A DNA stretch of 64,000 nucleotides from Helianthus annuus (taxonomy: Eukaryota; Streptophyta; Magnoliopsida; Asterales; Asteraceae): contig NC_035440.2 in NCBI RefSeq assembly GCF_002127325.2, positions 76,130,982 through 76,194,981 of the forward strand, given 5' to 3'. A model generated the notes under the pieces. It had not been told where the DNA came from. It ran no database searches and was given only the letters and a program-made list of their open reading frames with translations. A program made the position numbers and the translations under genes. Positions 1 through 11,484 of the stretch are shown piece after piece. Position 1 is the stretch's first letter. Each line of letters opens with the position of its first letter.

Positions 1-1279
1 TCGCTTCACCCTGACCAATCACGAAAGCACGACCCTTGGCACCATTGCCGCCATTGTTGCCATTTCCTTGGTTGTTGTTGTTGTTGTTCTGATTCTGATT
101 CAACTGTGGACAGTGTCTCTTGAAGTGACCCTCAGCACCACGCTGATAACATCCCTTATTACCCTGCTGTTGCTGTTGCTGGTTCTGTGGAGCTTGTGGC
201 TGCTGTTGACGATTCTGATTCGCAGGACGTGAGCTCCTGCCATCCTTGGCTTTACGAACAAACTTGTTACATCTCTGACAACGGCCCTTGTTGCACGGCC
301 CGCTGTGGTGCAAATTACATCGATTGCACTTAGGGTGATTTCCCCTGTATCCACCTTGACCCTGATTCTGATTACCTGAAGATTGCTGACCAGGGCTCTT
401 GAAGTCGTCAGTCCTTCGCTGCTGAGACTAAGACTGAACCAAAGTGGAACCCTTGCTCGAATTTCCATCCCACTTGCGTTTGTTGTCACTAGGAGCATCT
501 GAAGTAGTTGTAGCACTGATGCGCTTGGGTAGCCTGTTCTGCTCAACTGCCTGATCAGTGAGATGATGGGCTAATCGAATGACTTGCTGGATGGTGCCAA
601 GGTTAGCCGCAGTCACATGGCTCTGAATCTCTGGCACTAGACCCTTGAGGTACAGCTCGATATGCTTGATGGGAGGATCCACCATAGTAGGGCATAATAT
701 AGCCAGCTCGTTCGATCTCTTCGTGTATGCCTCGATTTCGGACCCCGTCATCTTCAAATTGAAAAACTCCACCTCTAGCTTGTGGATGTCGTCACGATTA
801 TAGTACTCTTATTTGATCAGTTCTTTGAAGTCATTCCATGGGGTGGCATTAGCAACCGCCAGCCCTAGCAATTGGACCTGTGCTTTCCACCAAGTGAGTG
901 CAGCACCTTCAAGAGTTCCTGTAGCAAATTTCACCCTATGAGCTTCAGGGCATTCACACATCTCAAAAAACAGACTCGATCTTCTCGAACCAGTGAAGAA
1001 GACCTACAGCTCCTTCTGTGGCGTTGAAGGTACTAGGTCGGCAATCCATGAATGTTTTGAACGTACACATGGGAGGCTGAGCATGTTGACCTGTTGCGCG
1101 AGAAAGAAATGACAAGATTAAGCACAAGAGTTGGTTCGCGAAAGTAGGATCTAAACGTCCTAAGATAGGTCGGTATGGCAGGTTATACCTCCTGCAGGGA
1201 CAGCTGCGAGTGCCTCAGCCACTCGTTCGTTGATTAGAGCCGTCAGCTGGGCTTGAGTCAAGTTCAAACGTCCACTCAT
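1..1279 (-). pseudogene. Ty3/gypsy gag of element A, cut by the window edge
   Basis: This is a nucleocapsid/capsid (gag) gene of a plant Ty3/gypsy retrotransposon. The first ATG is at 1279-1277 (MSGRLNLTQAQLTALINERV). A capsid-type region follows, with the retrotransposon-gag signature LTWWKAQVQ near 870-900 and a helix-rich part at 430-770. After it come a Q/N-rich basic tail and a zinc knuckle near 100-145. The knuckle reads C-Y-Q-R where the family normally has C-x2-C, so its second cysteine is lost. Other damage: an extra T in a T run near 970-975 shifts the frame, there is a TAA at 811-809, and another nonsense codon lies just upstream of 428. A 98-base intron-like segment (1188-1091) separates the first residues from the capsid. 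The frame is leaving toward protease at base 1. The primer site and LTR lie upstream at 1581-1597. Confidence 0.85.
1091..1188 (-). other. Intron-like segment inside gag of element A
   Basis: On the minus strand the gag frame runs to GCAGGAG, then GTATAACC, and 98 bases later CAACAG precedes GTCAACATGC. Removing the GT...AG segment joins the two gag parts in frame, directly into the Cys-containing start of the capsid region. Without removal there are several stop codons. This could be a real spliced intron or a chance match around an insertion. Confidence 0.5.
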
Positions 1280-1580
1280 GATCTTCACATCAAAGAAACC
1301 ACAAGTGAGAGAGTTGTCGCGAAAGTGCATAAGTATGGGATGACAAAAGAGAGTACACAGGGTTTCAAACAATAGTCGTTACGTTGACTAAGCATACAAT
1401 AAACAATGCATTAAGCAAACTAATAGATAGGCAAAATAAACATAAACCATATCACCTATAGTGTTGAGTCTTGCACGTGGAGCGAAGCGTCGTTGTGGAT
1501 CGTTGAGCACTGTATAGGTTATAGTCTGGTTTTGTTAAAAAGCTTTTTCCCTTTTTAAAACCGAATTCGCTATAACCAAT

Positions 1581-1595
1581 GGCTCTGATACCAAT
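1581..1595 (-). other. Primer-binding site of element A
   Basis: The minus strand reads ATTGGTATCAGAGCC, which matches the 3' end of plant initiator-Met tRNA. It lies one base from the LTR end TGTCACA (plus strand, 1597). Its position between the LTR and gag fixes this LTR as the 5' LTR. Confidence 0.85.
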
Positions 1596-1686
1596 CTGTC
1601 ACACCCCCAAAATCCACAAGCTTAGTATCACCGCAGGAGGCGTGACTTACCAGGATCAAGCCACCAATCATATTGAACAATAAAGT

Positions 1687-4600
1687 TGTAAGACCCTAAT
1701 GCGTATTTGACTAAAAGTCGCAGCGGAAGTTCAAGCCATAAACTTTCTTTCCTTATAATTACCTTGACTTACTTAAAACTTCATTTTAATACAACCTTTT
1801 CACATGAAGTCATCAATTGACTCATTTACAATTAAATGCATGACATGGGTTTTCTAAATTTCAACACCAACGTTTCCGTACAATCTGTCTTGTGACTCGA
1901 TCCTCGATCTCTAATCCTTGAAGATCCTCGTGACTCGTACAACCTGCACTCACCACATTCATTCATACATTAGCACACATTATATAAACAAGATTCATTC
2001 ACAAACACTTCACTGTTCGTCATTTTCAAACTTTAAGCATTACATCTGCGTATCCATTCCCTGGTGAGGCTTCAGTAATGTACCTGCATTACCTTTCATT
2101 CTCAAGGTACACCATTAAAACGTTAACACTCAACGTGTCTAAATCATGCTTATATACATACTTACATACAAACATACATTCACATCTACATACATACATA
2201 TCTTTCCTCCAACTTTACATACATGCATACACTCATACATGTCTTTACACATACATACATACACAATTACATACATACATACATACCTTTATACATACAT
2301 ACATACACATCTATATACGTAAAGGAAATTCTTAACTTAGAATCCCACAATTAGGTACCATATTACTACATATTCTTTAGGATCCCACCTTTGGGTACCA
2401 TATTACTACTTATTCTTTAGGATCCCACCTTTGGGTACCATATTACTACATATTCTTTAGGATCCCACCTTTGGGTACCATATTACTACATATTCTTTAG
2501 GATCCCACCTTTGGGTACCATATTACTACTTATTCTTTAGGATCCCACCTTTGGGTACCATATTACTACATATTCTTTAGGATCCCACCTTTGGGTACCA
2601 TATTACTACTTATTCTTTAGGATCCCACCTTTGGGTACCATATTACTACTTATTCTTTAGGATCCCACCTTTGGGTACCATATTACTACTTATTCTTTAG
2701 GATCCCACCTTTGGGTACCATATTACTACTTATTCTTTAGGATCCCACCTTTGGGTACCATATTACTACATATTCTTTAGGATCCCACCTTTGGGTACCA
2801 TATTACTACTTATTCTTTAGGATCCCACCTTTGGGTACCATATTACTACATATTCTTTAGGATCCCACCTTTGGGTACCCCTACCCGTCGGCGACGCCCT
2901 CTAGTTTTTTGCAGTTTTCTGCAGGTTCGTTTCGTCGTCCGTACGCACCAAAACGCACGTAACTTTTGAACCGTTTACCCGTTTGACCTCCCGTTTCTTC
3001 CTACATGCTTGTAAATTCACATTCTATCATATGAACATAAAATCTTACCTCCGGATTACGGAAATCCTTAACTTACATACATTCGACTTAACTATTTTCT
3101 AACTATTTGACCCGTTAAGGGTATTCGCGCATTAATTGGTCTATGACTGACCAAACCATCATCCCCACTTCCATACCTGCCCAAAACATTACTCTAATCG
3201 AATAACTTGCTTCTAAACCACTTTTAAGTTCGTTTACCCCAAAATACCCATCATGGGCATTTTGGTCAACCTTAAACCCATCATTTACGACGAAAGACCT
3301 TAACACATATTTGACCTCAAACATCATATTTAATTCATTACAACACTTTATTACTTACTTGTACTACGAAGTGATTACGGAAATCACTTACCTTTAGTGT
3401 TCGTATTCGCATCCGTTTCCTCGCCTCTTTTTGACCCGTTAACCTTCCATGCTTCCATCCATCTTGACATGATCCCTATACTTTCATGTCATCGCATTCA
3501 CATTCTTGTTAGCATACATGATTGTACATATTAACAATCATATCAAATTCATGTTTCACATTTGACTTTCATTAGTCAATTCTAACAAGCATAAGGCATA
3601 TTTCCACAAGTTAATCTTTCAAACTCATACAATTCATCGTGTCATCACATATAACACGTATGGATATAACACGCATCATATGACTTTCTATAATATCACA
3701 ATTGTGACAAAAGTCCAACATTGCTACTTATGCACAGTTGACTTTCAAAAAGTCAACAATTTATCATATGAACTTTCGACTTAACCTCATACATCCATGT
3801 CATTATAGTAGACTATACTAATGACACTATATACATTTCATACTCACGATGCAATAAGCATACAACCACATGATCATCTAGTTATATGCACATACCAAAC
3901 ATATTTAATTCCGTTCATTCTAGTAACATAATTCTACAACTAACACCATGACCTATGCTTAACAACCCAACATCATTCTAACTTCATCCTATTCTAATGA
4001 TCTCATCTGCTTCACATTTAGTGTACTTTTACTTATCAATTTTGATTAAGCAATTATTCAAACATGTAGTAAACATCATACCACTCCAACATAGAGTACA
4101 ATATTCTAATGCATACTTTTACTAAATAACATGGCCAACCAAATCCTACATGAATTCCATATAAAAATAGATTTCTCATGTTTATTTATCATCAAATACA
4201 TCATATCCCCATATTATACGATTTCATCCATTACTTGCATACCATTTCATCTATTAATCCCACCTAGGCATTTCATCAAACACTTGGTGTGCATGCCACA
4301 ATTTATGCATAATGTACAAGTGTTTCATGCTTTACTTCCTACTTCATGCTTTCATTCATCAATTAACACAAAAACATCAACAAATTCATATCACATTCAA
4401 TCTACCTAACAAGAACGCATTACATACACCATAACACAACAAGATGTGAACAAGGATTGGACTTGGGTGATCATTCAAGTCATCATCCTTACCAAAACAA
4501 ATGGGTTTCACCTCTAAACATCAAATTAACCTAAATCATGCATAACCCATGTTCAATATGATGATTCTAACACACACCCATTCACAATTTCATACAAATT

Positions 4601-5027
4601 CGCAATTTACATCATAACCCACTTCGTGAAAGATCACCAATCTAACTTTTAAGACATACCTTACAATCCCCTTGTGAAGGTGATCATTAATCCGTGTTCA
4701 TTCATGAATTTAGACCTTGATTTGCCCTTCGATTTGATGATTCTTCACGTTTAGGGTTTCTTGAGCTCTCATGAGAGCTCCTGCTCCTTTCTAGAACACA
4801 CGAATGTGTGTGTTTGTGTGTGTTGATTTTCATAAATAAAACCCATCTTTCCATCCTAACCGTTTTGGTCCCTCAAGTTTTCTCACTAATTAGAATTGAC
4901 ACAACTTTCATTCCTTATTTGTTTCTACCATACTTTTAACTAGGACGAATAACCTAGTTATTTATTTCTTGATGTACCCGATCATAACATTTAACGAATA
5001 TAAACATTCGGGTTTTGGGGTGTTACA
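1687..5027 (-). repeat. LARD 3' LTR (left copy)
   Basis: It begins TGTAAGACCC and ends GGTGTTACA on the plus strand. From left to right it holds an (ATAC)n microsatellite (about 2143-2327), a tandem 40-bp array (2341-2880) and AT-rich DNA with many short dyads, such as GTTGACTTT...AAAGTCAAC near 3738. The ORFs seen here (3115-3327 minus and 4131-4409 plus) recur in the other LTR and have no recognisable domain. I do not call them genes. Confidence 0.92.
2341..2880. repeat. Tandem array of a 40-bp unit (left LARD LTR)
   Basis: About 13 head-to-tail copies of a 40-bp unit containing GGATCCCACCTTTGGGTACC. Variation between copies is mainly ACTACA/ACTACT. The core is an imperfect dyad (CCCA...TGGG with complementary GG/CC ends), so each unit could fold into a small hairpin. 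Confidence 0.95.
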
Positions 5028-6514
5028 AGTCTACCCCCCTTAAATAAGGTTTCGTCCCCGAAACCTTTCTCATTTCCTCTTACACACACACATCTACGTT
5101 TGACTTCATAGTCATATCATAATTATATGTAATCATCCTATCTCAGTTCATATTTATTCATACTATTGACTTTTTTTATAATAAGTCCATATTTTTTCAC
5201 ACCATACCTTCACATAACATTTTCATTTCCCTTGACCCGTTTTTAATAGGTCAATATACATACTTCTTCAAGCTTGTGATAATACGTTCATTCGTAGGAT
5301 TTGTTTATAACGGATCTAATACTTTCATCTTGTCTTTTAAGATTACATTTCATACACACATTCTATAACATTCAACTCTTGTTTTGTTATCACAACAAAA
5401 CTACTACTTCATAGTTACACCTACATGCTTAACTCCATAGTTAGCATCATTCTACTTTTCTATAGTCATTCGTACCTTACATATCCTTACGTTACCTTCA
5501 ACTTGCCTCATTCGTTCTACATTACTATACCTCTCATTTCGTGCCTTACTTATTTTGCATAAGCATACGTGTCGTGCAATTCATTTCATGAGATTTTAAC
5601 CAATACTCGAACTTTTCACTCAAAACCTTTGAGATTCGCTTCTTGATGACATAGTTTTCTTCTTATGTCAACTGAAAAAAAATCAAACTTCCCATACTAT
5701 ACCATACCCATTCCATCATTCATTTCGTAGGTCGTACCCAATTAACCAATTCATACTTATCTAACATAAGTTAAACTTTTTACTGACCTCATCTCATATC
5801 ATCAATCGACGATCCGTAACCCAGATCGATCCGCATTCTTCACGAGTACTAGCCATACCAGGCTAGATTTCATTCATCCGCGTAATGCGCTTTCGCCCGT
5901 GTACATCCTTCCACCAATTCGGTTGGTTTCATCACATCAAGAGTTTCTAACATTATCATCTACAATTTTAGCGGTTAGCACATTTCATTCAAGCATTCAT
6001 TAAACTAGGTGATTACTCACCTATAATTCTTTACAATTTCCTACGCACATGCTATAACATTTTCCACACTTCATTCCTTACATGCAATTCTTTATTTTGG
6101 TTACTTATTTTGTCGACCTTTGCAGTTTGACGTTTCAAGGTCAAACTGACATTTCTTACTTACCGTAGATGTAAAGAGGTACACATTCGTACGTCTTTCC
6201 CTTCATGTTTACCTACAAGGACATCCATTACATCATTTTGGTATTCTTAACAAAACTCACCCTTCTCATTCATACTTAAATTATTGTCCGGGTCGTAGCC
6301 CGTCATTCATTATGACTCCTAAGAGTCCATTACTAACATATTTAACACATAACTTGTTCGAACTTCTTTCTTTCGTTTTAAAATTTAGGTTTGCATGCCC
6401 ATTACGATCATTCTTTTGTTTATTACTTTACATTTATCCGTATGACTCGTTTGACACAACCATGGTCAAACTGTCGACACATTGTGATGTGGATTAATTT
6501 CATCCCTTTTTATA

Positions 6515-6895
6515 TTTTAAATCCGTCCTTCGGACGCAATCATAGCATCCATACCTTTCATTATTTCTATGTTTTGAATCCGTCTAGCGGTTTCGAACAT
6601 TCTCTTCATGCATTTCATACCTTGAATCCGTCTCACGGATTCAAACATATCATTCATGCCTTTCATCCTTGAATCCGTCTCACGGATTCAAACATTGCAT
6701 TCATAACTTTCATTCCCTGAATCCATCTCCCGGATTCAGACATATTATTCATATCTTTCTTTCCTTGAATCCGTCTCATGGATTCAAATCATTTCATTCA
6801 TACATTGCATTCCTTGAATCCATCTCGTGGATTCAAACATTTCATTCATACATATCATTCATATCTTGTTGATCCGTACCTTCTTACGGATTCAA
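6515..6895. repeat. Array of about 48-bp units, each with a 10-bp-stem hairpin
   Basis: At least seven units contain a dyad of the form TTGAATCCGT-CTC-ACGGATTCAA or a variant, spaced about 48 bp apart (near 6524, 6576, 6620, 6669, 6717, 6764, 6812 and 6866). Several units vary in the loop or in both arms. The case 6524-6536 (CGTCC/GGACG) differs in sequence but keeps the shape. Confidence 0.85.
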
Positions 6896-7532
6896 CATTC
6901 TCCATTTTTTTTTATCACTCATACTTTTCATTCCTACATAGTACTCTCAACTTCCCGAGAGTCTTAATTCCCATTTCCCCCCACACGCCCGCCTGCTACT
7001 CAACTCTACCGGACATACCTGTAACAATTATCATAATCTCACGAACGTCATACGTTTCTCGTGTACTGGCCAGGTACACAATCCACATAGTAGTTTCGTG
7101 CCTTCATGTAATTGTCACCTTATGTCCGTAGACTTAGGTTTCGGCGCGTGTATCACTTTCAGTACCTCATTACATACAATCCTTGTCTTTCATTTAAAAC
7201 TTTTCCTTCCTTTAATGGACTTTACCATTGCTTACATCCTTACATTAAATTCACATACCTGGGCTCATTTGCCTACTTGTCTCATTACCTCTTTGCCTAC
7301 CTTAGTATTCATTCTAGGCTGCATTCACGGATCATCCTCTTCCAACACTTATGCTTACCTTGCACATACAAAACCGTCAGTTTTGTTATACGTATACATA
7401 AATGCATACTTTCATCAACCCTTTACCTTTGGATCTTGATCGAGTCTTGGATTGTACGGATTTCTTATCTCAAGAGCACACAAGTTTGAGTTCAAGTACT
7501 TACCTTCTCGTACTTGATTCCCTCAAACCAGG

Positions 7533-7545
7533 GCTCTGATACCAA
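7533..7545 (-). other. Primer-binding site of the LARD
   Basis: The minus strand reads TTGGTATCAGAGC, the initiator-Met tRNA type, two bases from the LTR start at 7548. Confidence 0.85.
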
Positions 7546-7547
7546 CT

Positions 7548-10500
7548 TGTAAGACCCTAATGCGTATTTGACTAAAAGTCGCAGCGGAAGTTCAAGCCAT
7601 AAACTTTCTTTCCTTATAATTACCTTGACTTACTTAAAACTTCATTTTAATACAACCTTTTCACATGAAGTCATCAATTGACTCATTTACAATTAAATGC
7701 ATGACATGGGTTTTCTAAATTTCAACACCAACGTTTCCGTACAATCTGTCTTGTGACTCGATCCTCGATCTCTAATCCTTGAAGATCCTCGTGACTCGTA
7801 CAACCTGCACTCACCACATTCATTCATACATTAGCACACATTATATAAACAAGATTCATTCACAAACACTTCACTGTTCGTCATTTTTCAAACTTTAAGC
7901 ATTACATCTGCGTATCCATTCCCTGGTGAGGCTTCAGTAATGTACCTGCATTACCTTTCATTCTCAAGGTACACCATTAAAACGTTAACACTCAACGTGT
8001 CTAAATCATGCTTATATACATACTTACATACAAACATACATTCACATCTACATACATACATATCTTTCCTCCAACTTTACATACATGCATACACTCATAC
8101 ATGTCTTTACACATACATACATACACAATTACATACATACATACATACATACCTTTATACATACATACATACACATCTATATACGTAAAGGAAATTCTTA
8201 ACTTAGAATCCCACAATTAGGTACCATATTACTACATATTCTTTAGGATCCCACCTTTGGGTACCATATTACTACTTATTCTTTAGGATCCCACCTTTGG
8301 GTACCATATTACTACATATTCTTTAGGATCCCACCTTTGGGTACCATATTACTACATATTCTTTAGGATCCCACCTTTGGGTACCATATTACTACTTATT
8401 CTTTAGGATCCCACCTTTGGGTACCATATTACTACATATTCTTTAGGATCCCACCTTTGGGTACCATATTACTACTTATTCTTTAGGATCCCACCTTTGG
8501 GTACCATATTACTACTTATTCTTTAGGATCCCACCTTTGGGTACCATATTATTACTTATTCTTTAGGATCCCACCTTTGGGTACCATATTACTACTTATT
8601 CTTTAGGATCCCACCTTTGGGTACCATATTACTACATATTCTTTAGGATCCCACCTTTGGGTACCATATTACTACTTATTCTTTAGGATCCCACCTTTGG
8701 GTACCATATTACTACATATTCTTTAGGATCCCACCTTTGGGTACCCCTACCCGTCGGCGACGCCCTCTAGTTTTTTGCAGTTTTCTGCAGGTTCGTTTCG
8801 TCGTCCGTACGCACCAAAACGCACGTAACTTTTGAACCGTTTACCCGTTTGACCTCCCGTTTCTTCCTACATGCTTGTAAATTCACATTCTATCATATGA
8901 ACATAAAATCTTACCTCCGGATTACGGAAATCCTTAACTTACATACATTCGACTTAACTATTTTCTAACTATTTGACCCGTTAAGGGTATTCGCGCATTA
9001 ATTGGTCTATGACTGACCAAACCATCATCCCCACTTCCATACCTGCCCAAAACATTACTCTAATCGAATAACTTGCTTCTAAACCACTTTTAAGTTCGTT
9101 TACCCCAAAATACCCATCATGGGCATTTTGGTCAACCTTAAACCCATCATTTACGACGAAAGACCTTAACACATATTTGACCTCAAACATCATATTTAAT
9201 TCATTACAACACTTTATTACTTACTTGTACTACGAAGTGATTACGGAAATCACTTACCTTTAGTGTTCGTATTCGCATCCGTTTCCTCGCCTCTTTTTGA
9301 CCCGTTAACCTTCCATGCTTCCATCCATCTTGACATGATCCCTATACTTTCATGTCATCGCATTCACATTCTTGTTAGCATACATGATTGTACATATTAA
9401 CAATCATATCAAATTCATGTTTCACATTTGACTTTCATTAGTCAATTCTAACAAGCATAAGGCATATTTCCACAAGTTAATCTTTCAAACTCATACAATT
9501 CATCGTGTCATCACATATAACACGTATGGATATAACACGCATCATATGACTTTCTATAATATCACAATTGTGACAAAAGTCCAACATTGCTACTTATGCA
9601 CAGTTGACTTTCAAAAAGTCAACAATTTATCATATGAACTTTCGACTTAACCTCATACATCCATGTCATTATAGTAGACTATACTAATGACACTATATAC
9701 ATTTCATACTCACGATGCAATAAGCATACAACCACATGATCATCTAGTTATATGCACATACCAAACATATTTAATTCCGTTCATTCTAGTAACATAATTC
9801 TACAACTAACACCATGACCTATGCTTAACAACCCAACATCATTCTAACTTCATCCTATTCTAATGATCTCATCTGCTTCACATTTAGTGTACTTTTACTT
9901 ATCAATTTTGATTAAGCAATTATTCAAACATGTAGTAAACATCATACCACTCCAACATAGAGTACAATATTCTAATGCATACTTTTACTAAATAACATGG
10001 CCAACCAAATCCTACATGAATTCCATATAAAAATAGATTTCTCATGTTTATTTATCATCAAATACATCATATCCCCATATTATACGATTTCATCCATTAC
10101 TTGCATACCATTTCATCTATTAATCCCACCTAGGCATTTCATCAAACACTTGGTGTGCATGCCACAATTTATGCATAATGTACAAGTGTTTCATGCTTTA
10201 CTTCCTACTTCATGCTTTCATTCATCAATTAACACAAAAACATCAACAAATTCATATCACATTCAATCTACCTAACAAGAACGCATTACATACACCATAA
10301 CACAACAAGATGTGAACAAGGATTGGACTTGGGTGATCATTCAAGTCATCATCCTTACCAAAACAAATGGGTTTCACCTCTAAACATCAAATTAACCTAA
10401 ATCATGCATAACCCATGTTCAATATGATGATTCTAACACACACCCATTCACAATTTCATACAAATTCGCAATTTACATCATAACCCACTTCGTGAAAGAT

Positions 10501-10893
10501 CACCAATCTAACTTTTAAGACATACCTTACAATCCCCTTGTGAAGGTGATCATTAATCCGTGTTCATTCATGAATTTAGACCTTGATTTGCCCTTCGATT
10601 TGATGATTCTTCACGTTTAGGGTTTCTTGAGCTCTCATGAGAGCTCCTGCTCCTTTCTAGAACACACGAATGTGTGTGTTTGTGTGTGTTGATTTTCATA
10701 AATAAAACCCATCTTTCCATCCTAACCGTTTTGGTCCCTCAAGTTTTCTCACTAATTAGAATTGACACAACTTTCATTCCTTATTTGTTTCTACCATACT
10801 TTTAACTAGGACGAATAACCTAGTTATTTATTTCTTGATGTACCCGATCATAACATTTAACGAATATAAACATTTGGGTTTTGGGGTGTTACA
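7548..10893 (-). repeat. LARD 5' LTR (right copy)
   Basis: Near-identical copy of 1687-5027. Visible differences are an extra T near 7886, one more ATAC-type unit near 8150, a few array changes (for example attactt at about 8551) and CATTTGGG for CATTCGGG near 10871. The same 40-bp tandem array occupies 8206-8745. It is followed at 10894-10898 by the second AAAGT. Confidence 0.92.
8206..8745. repeat. Tandem array of the 40-bp unit (right LARD LTR)
   Basis: Counterpart of the array at 2341-2880 with the same unit and about the same copy number. Order and type of unit variants are nearly the same, so there has been little time for slippage since insertion. Confidence 0.95.
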
Positions 10894-11281
10894 AAAGTAA
10901 ATTAAATAAAAGTCCAACCACACAATATAATTGGTGTTCAAAAACAAGTTAACCAAATTCAAGTTAAACAGCGGAAGCATAAAACGTAAAACCAAAACAT
11001 AAGTTCAATAATTTTAAATGTTAACATGGCACACAACGGTCCATGTCCCACAATGAATCCTCCTGCTCGTGCAAGCTCCATAGATACCTAACGACCTATA
11101 TGGCATGTAACAATAAGTCAACGACAAAGTTGAGTGAGTTCACAGTTGGTTGTCCAATTTTAATGTTGTACAAAAATCCATAAGTTGCTTTGATAACAAC
11201 AAGTTACCCTATTCCTTGTTTCCCAAACTATAATCAGTGGGGGCTACCTCATGTTGTAAACCACTAGACTAGTTATATATA

Positions 11282-11484
11282 TTGGCGTCCTTCCCAACCG
11301 AGGACGGAAGTACGTATTCTACCCATCCGAGAATACGCAGGTTTAATGTAGGCATCCTTCCCAATCCGAGGACGGAGGTACATATTCTTCCCAATCCTAG
11401 AATACGCAGGTTTAGTGTAGGCTTCCTTCCCAATCCGAGGACGGAGGTACGTATTCTTCCCAATCCGAGAATACGCAGGATTAA
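11282..11484. repeat. Minisatellite in the element A LTR
   Basis: Three to four copies of a unit of about 60 bp containing CCTTCCCAATCCGAGGACGG followed by TACGTATTCTTCCCAATCC. Two half-units differ only in GAGGACGG versus GAGAATACG. ORFs on both strands here (11269-11524) are by-products of the repeat. Confidence 0.85.

Larger units (their letters stand above)
5028..7547. other. LARD interior, non-coding, rich in short hairpins
   Basis: This 2.5-kb stretch has no credible ORF. It carries many short perfect dyads at intervals: TTGACC/GGTCAA at 5232-5254, GTTTTGTT/AACAAAAC at 5381-5401, CTAGCC/GGCTAG at 5849-5866, AGGTGA/TCACCT at 6007-6022, AGTTTGAC/GTCAAACT at 6124-6147, and ACTCTC/GAGAGT at 6943-6962. 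A tight cluster lies at 6515-6895. Short ORFs at 6312-7489 are by-products of the C/T-rich composition. Confidence 0.7.
1687..10893 (-). mobile_element. LARD: non-coding LTR element with 3.3-kb LTRs
   Basis: A complete large-retrotransposon derivative. Direct repeats at 1687-5027 and 7548-10893 (3341 and 3346 bp, ends TGT...ACA) enclose a 2.52-kb interior. The target duplication AAAGT is at 1682-1686 and 10894-10898. A primer site (minus TTGGTATCAGAGC) adjoins the right LTR at 7533-7545, and a G-rich polypurine tract (minus TAAGGGGGGTAGAC) adjoins the left LTR at about 5029-5042. The orientation is therefore minus. No ORF with protein-like composition occurs in the interior or LTRs, so it must have moved with proteins from another element. 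The two LTRs differ by only a few bases and small repeat-length changes, which points to a recent insertion. Confidence 0.93.

Noticed and set aside
2078..2335. 85-codon ORF of Tyr/Thr/His repeats (also 7940-8220)
   Set aside because: Translation of the (ATAC)n microsatellite in both LARD LTRs; not a gene.
2341..2880. CRISPR-like regular repeats
   Set aside because: The 40-bp units are directly tandem with no unique spacers, lie in an LTR of a plant element, and no cas gene is near.
3115..4409. ORFs repeated exactly at 8981-10275
   Set aside because: They recur only because the LTR is duplicated. No domain, no codon bias, and no start context that supports a gene.
6312..7489. Cluster of overlapping plus-strand ORFs in the LARD interior
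   Set aside because: C/T-rich composition and hairpin repeats keep frames open. Several frames are open over the same bases, as expected for chance.
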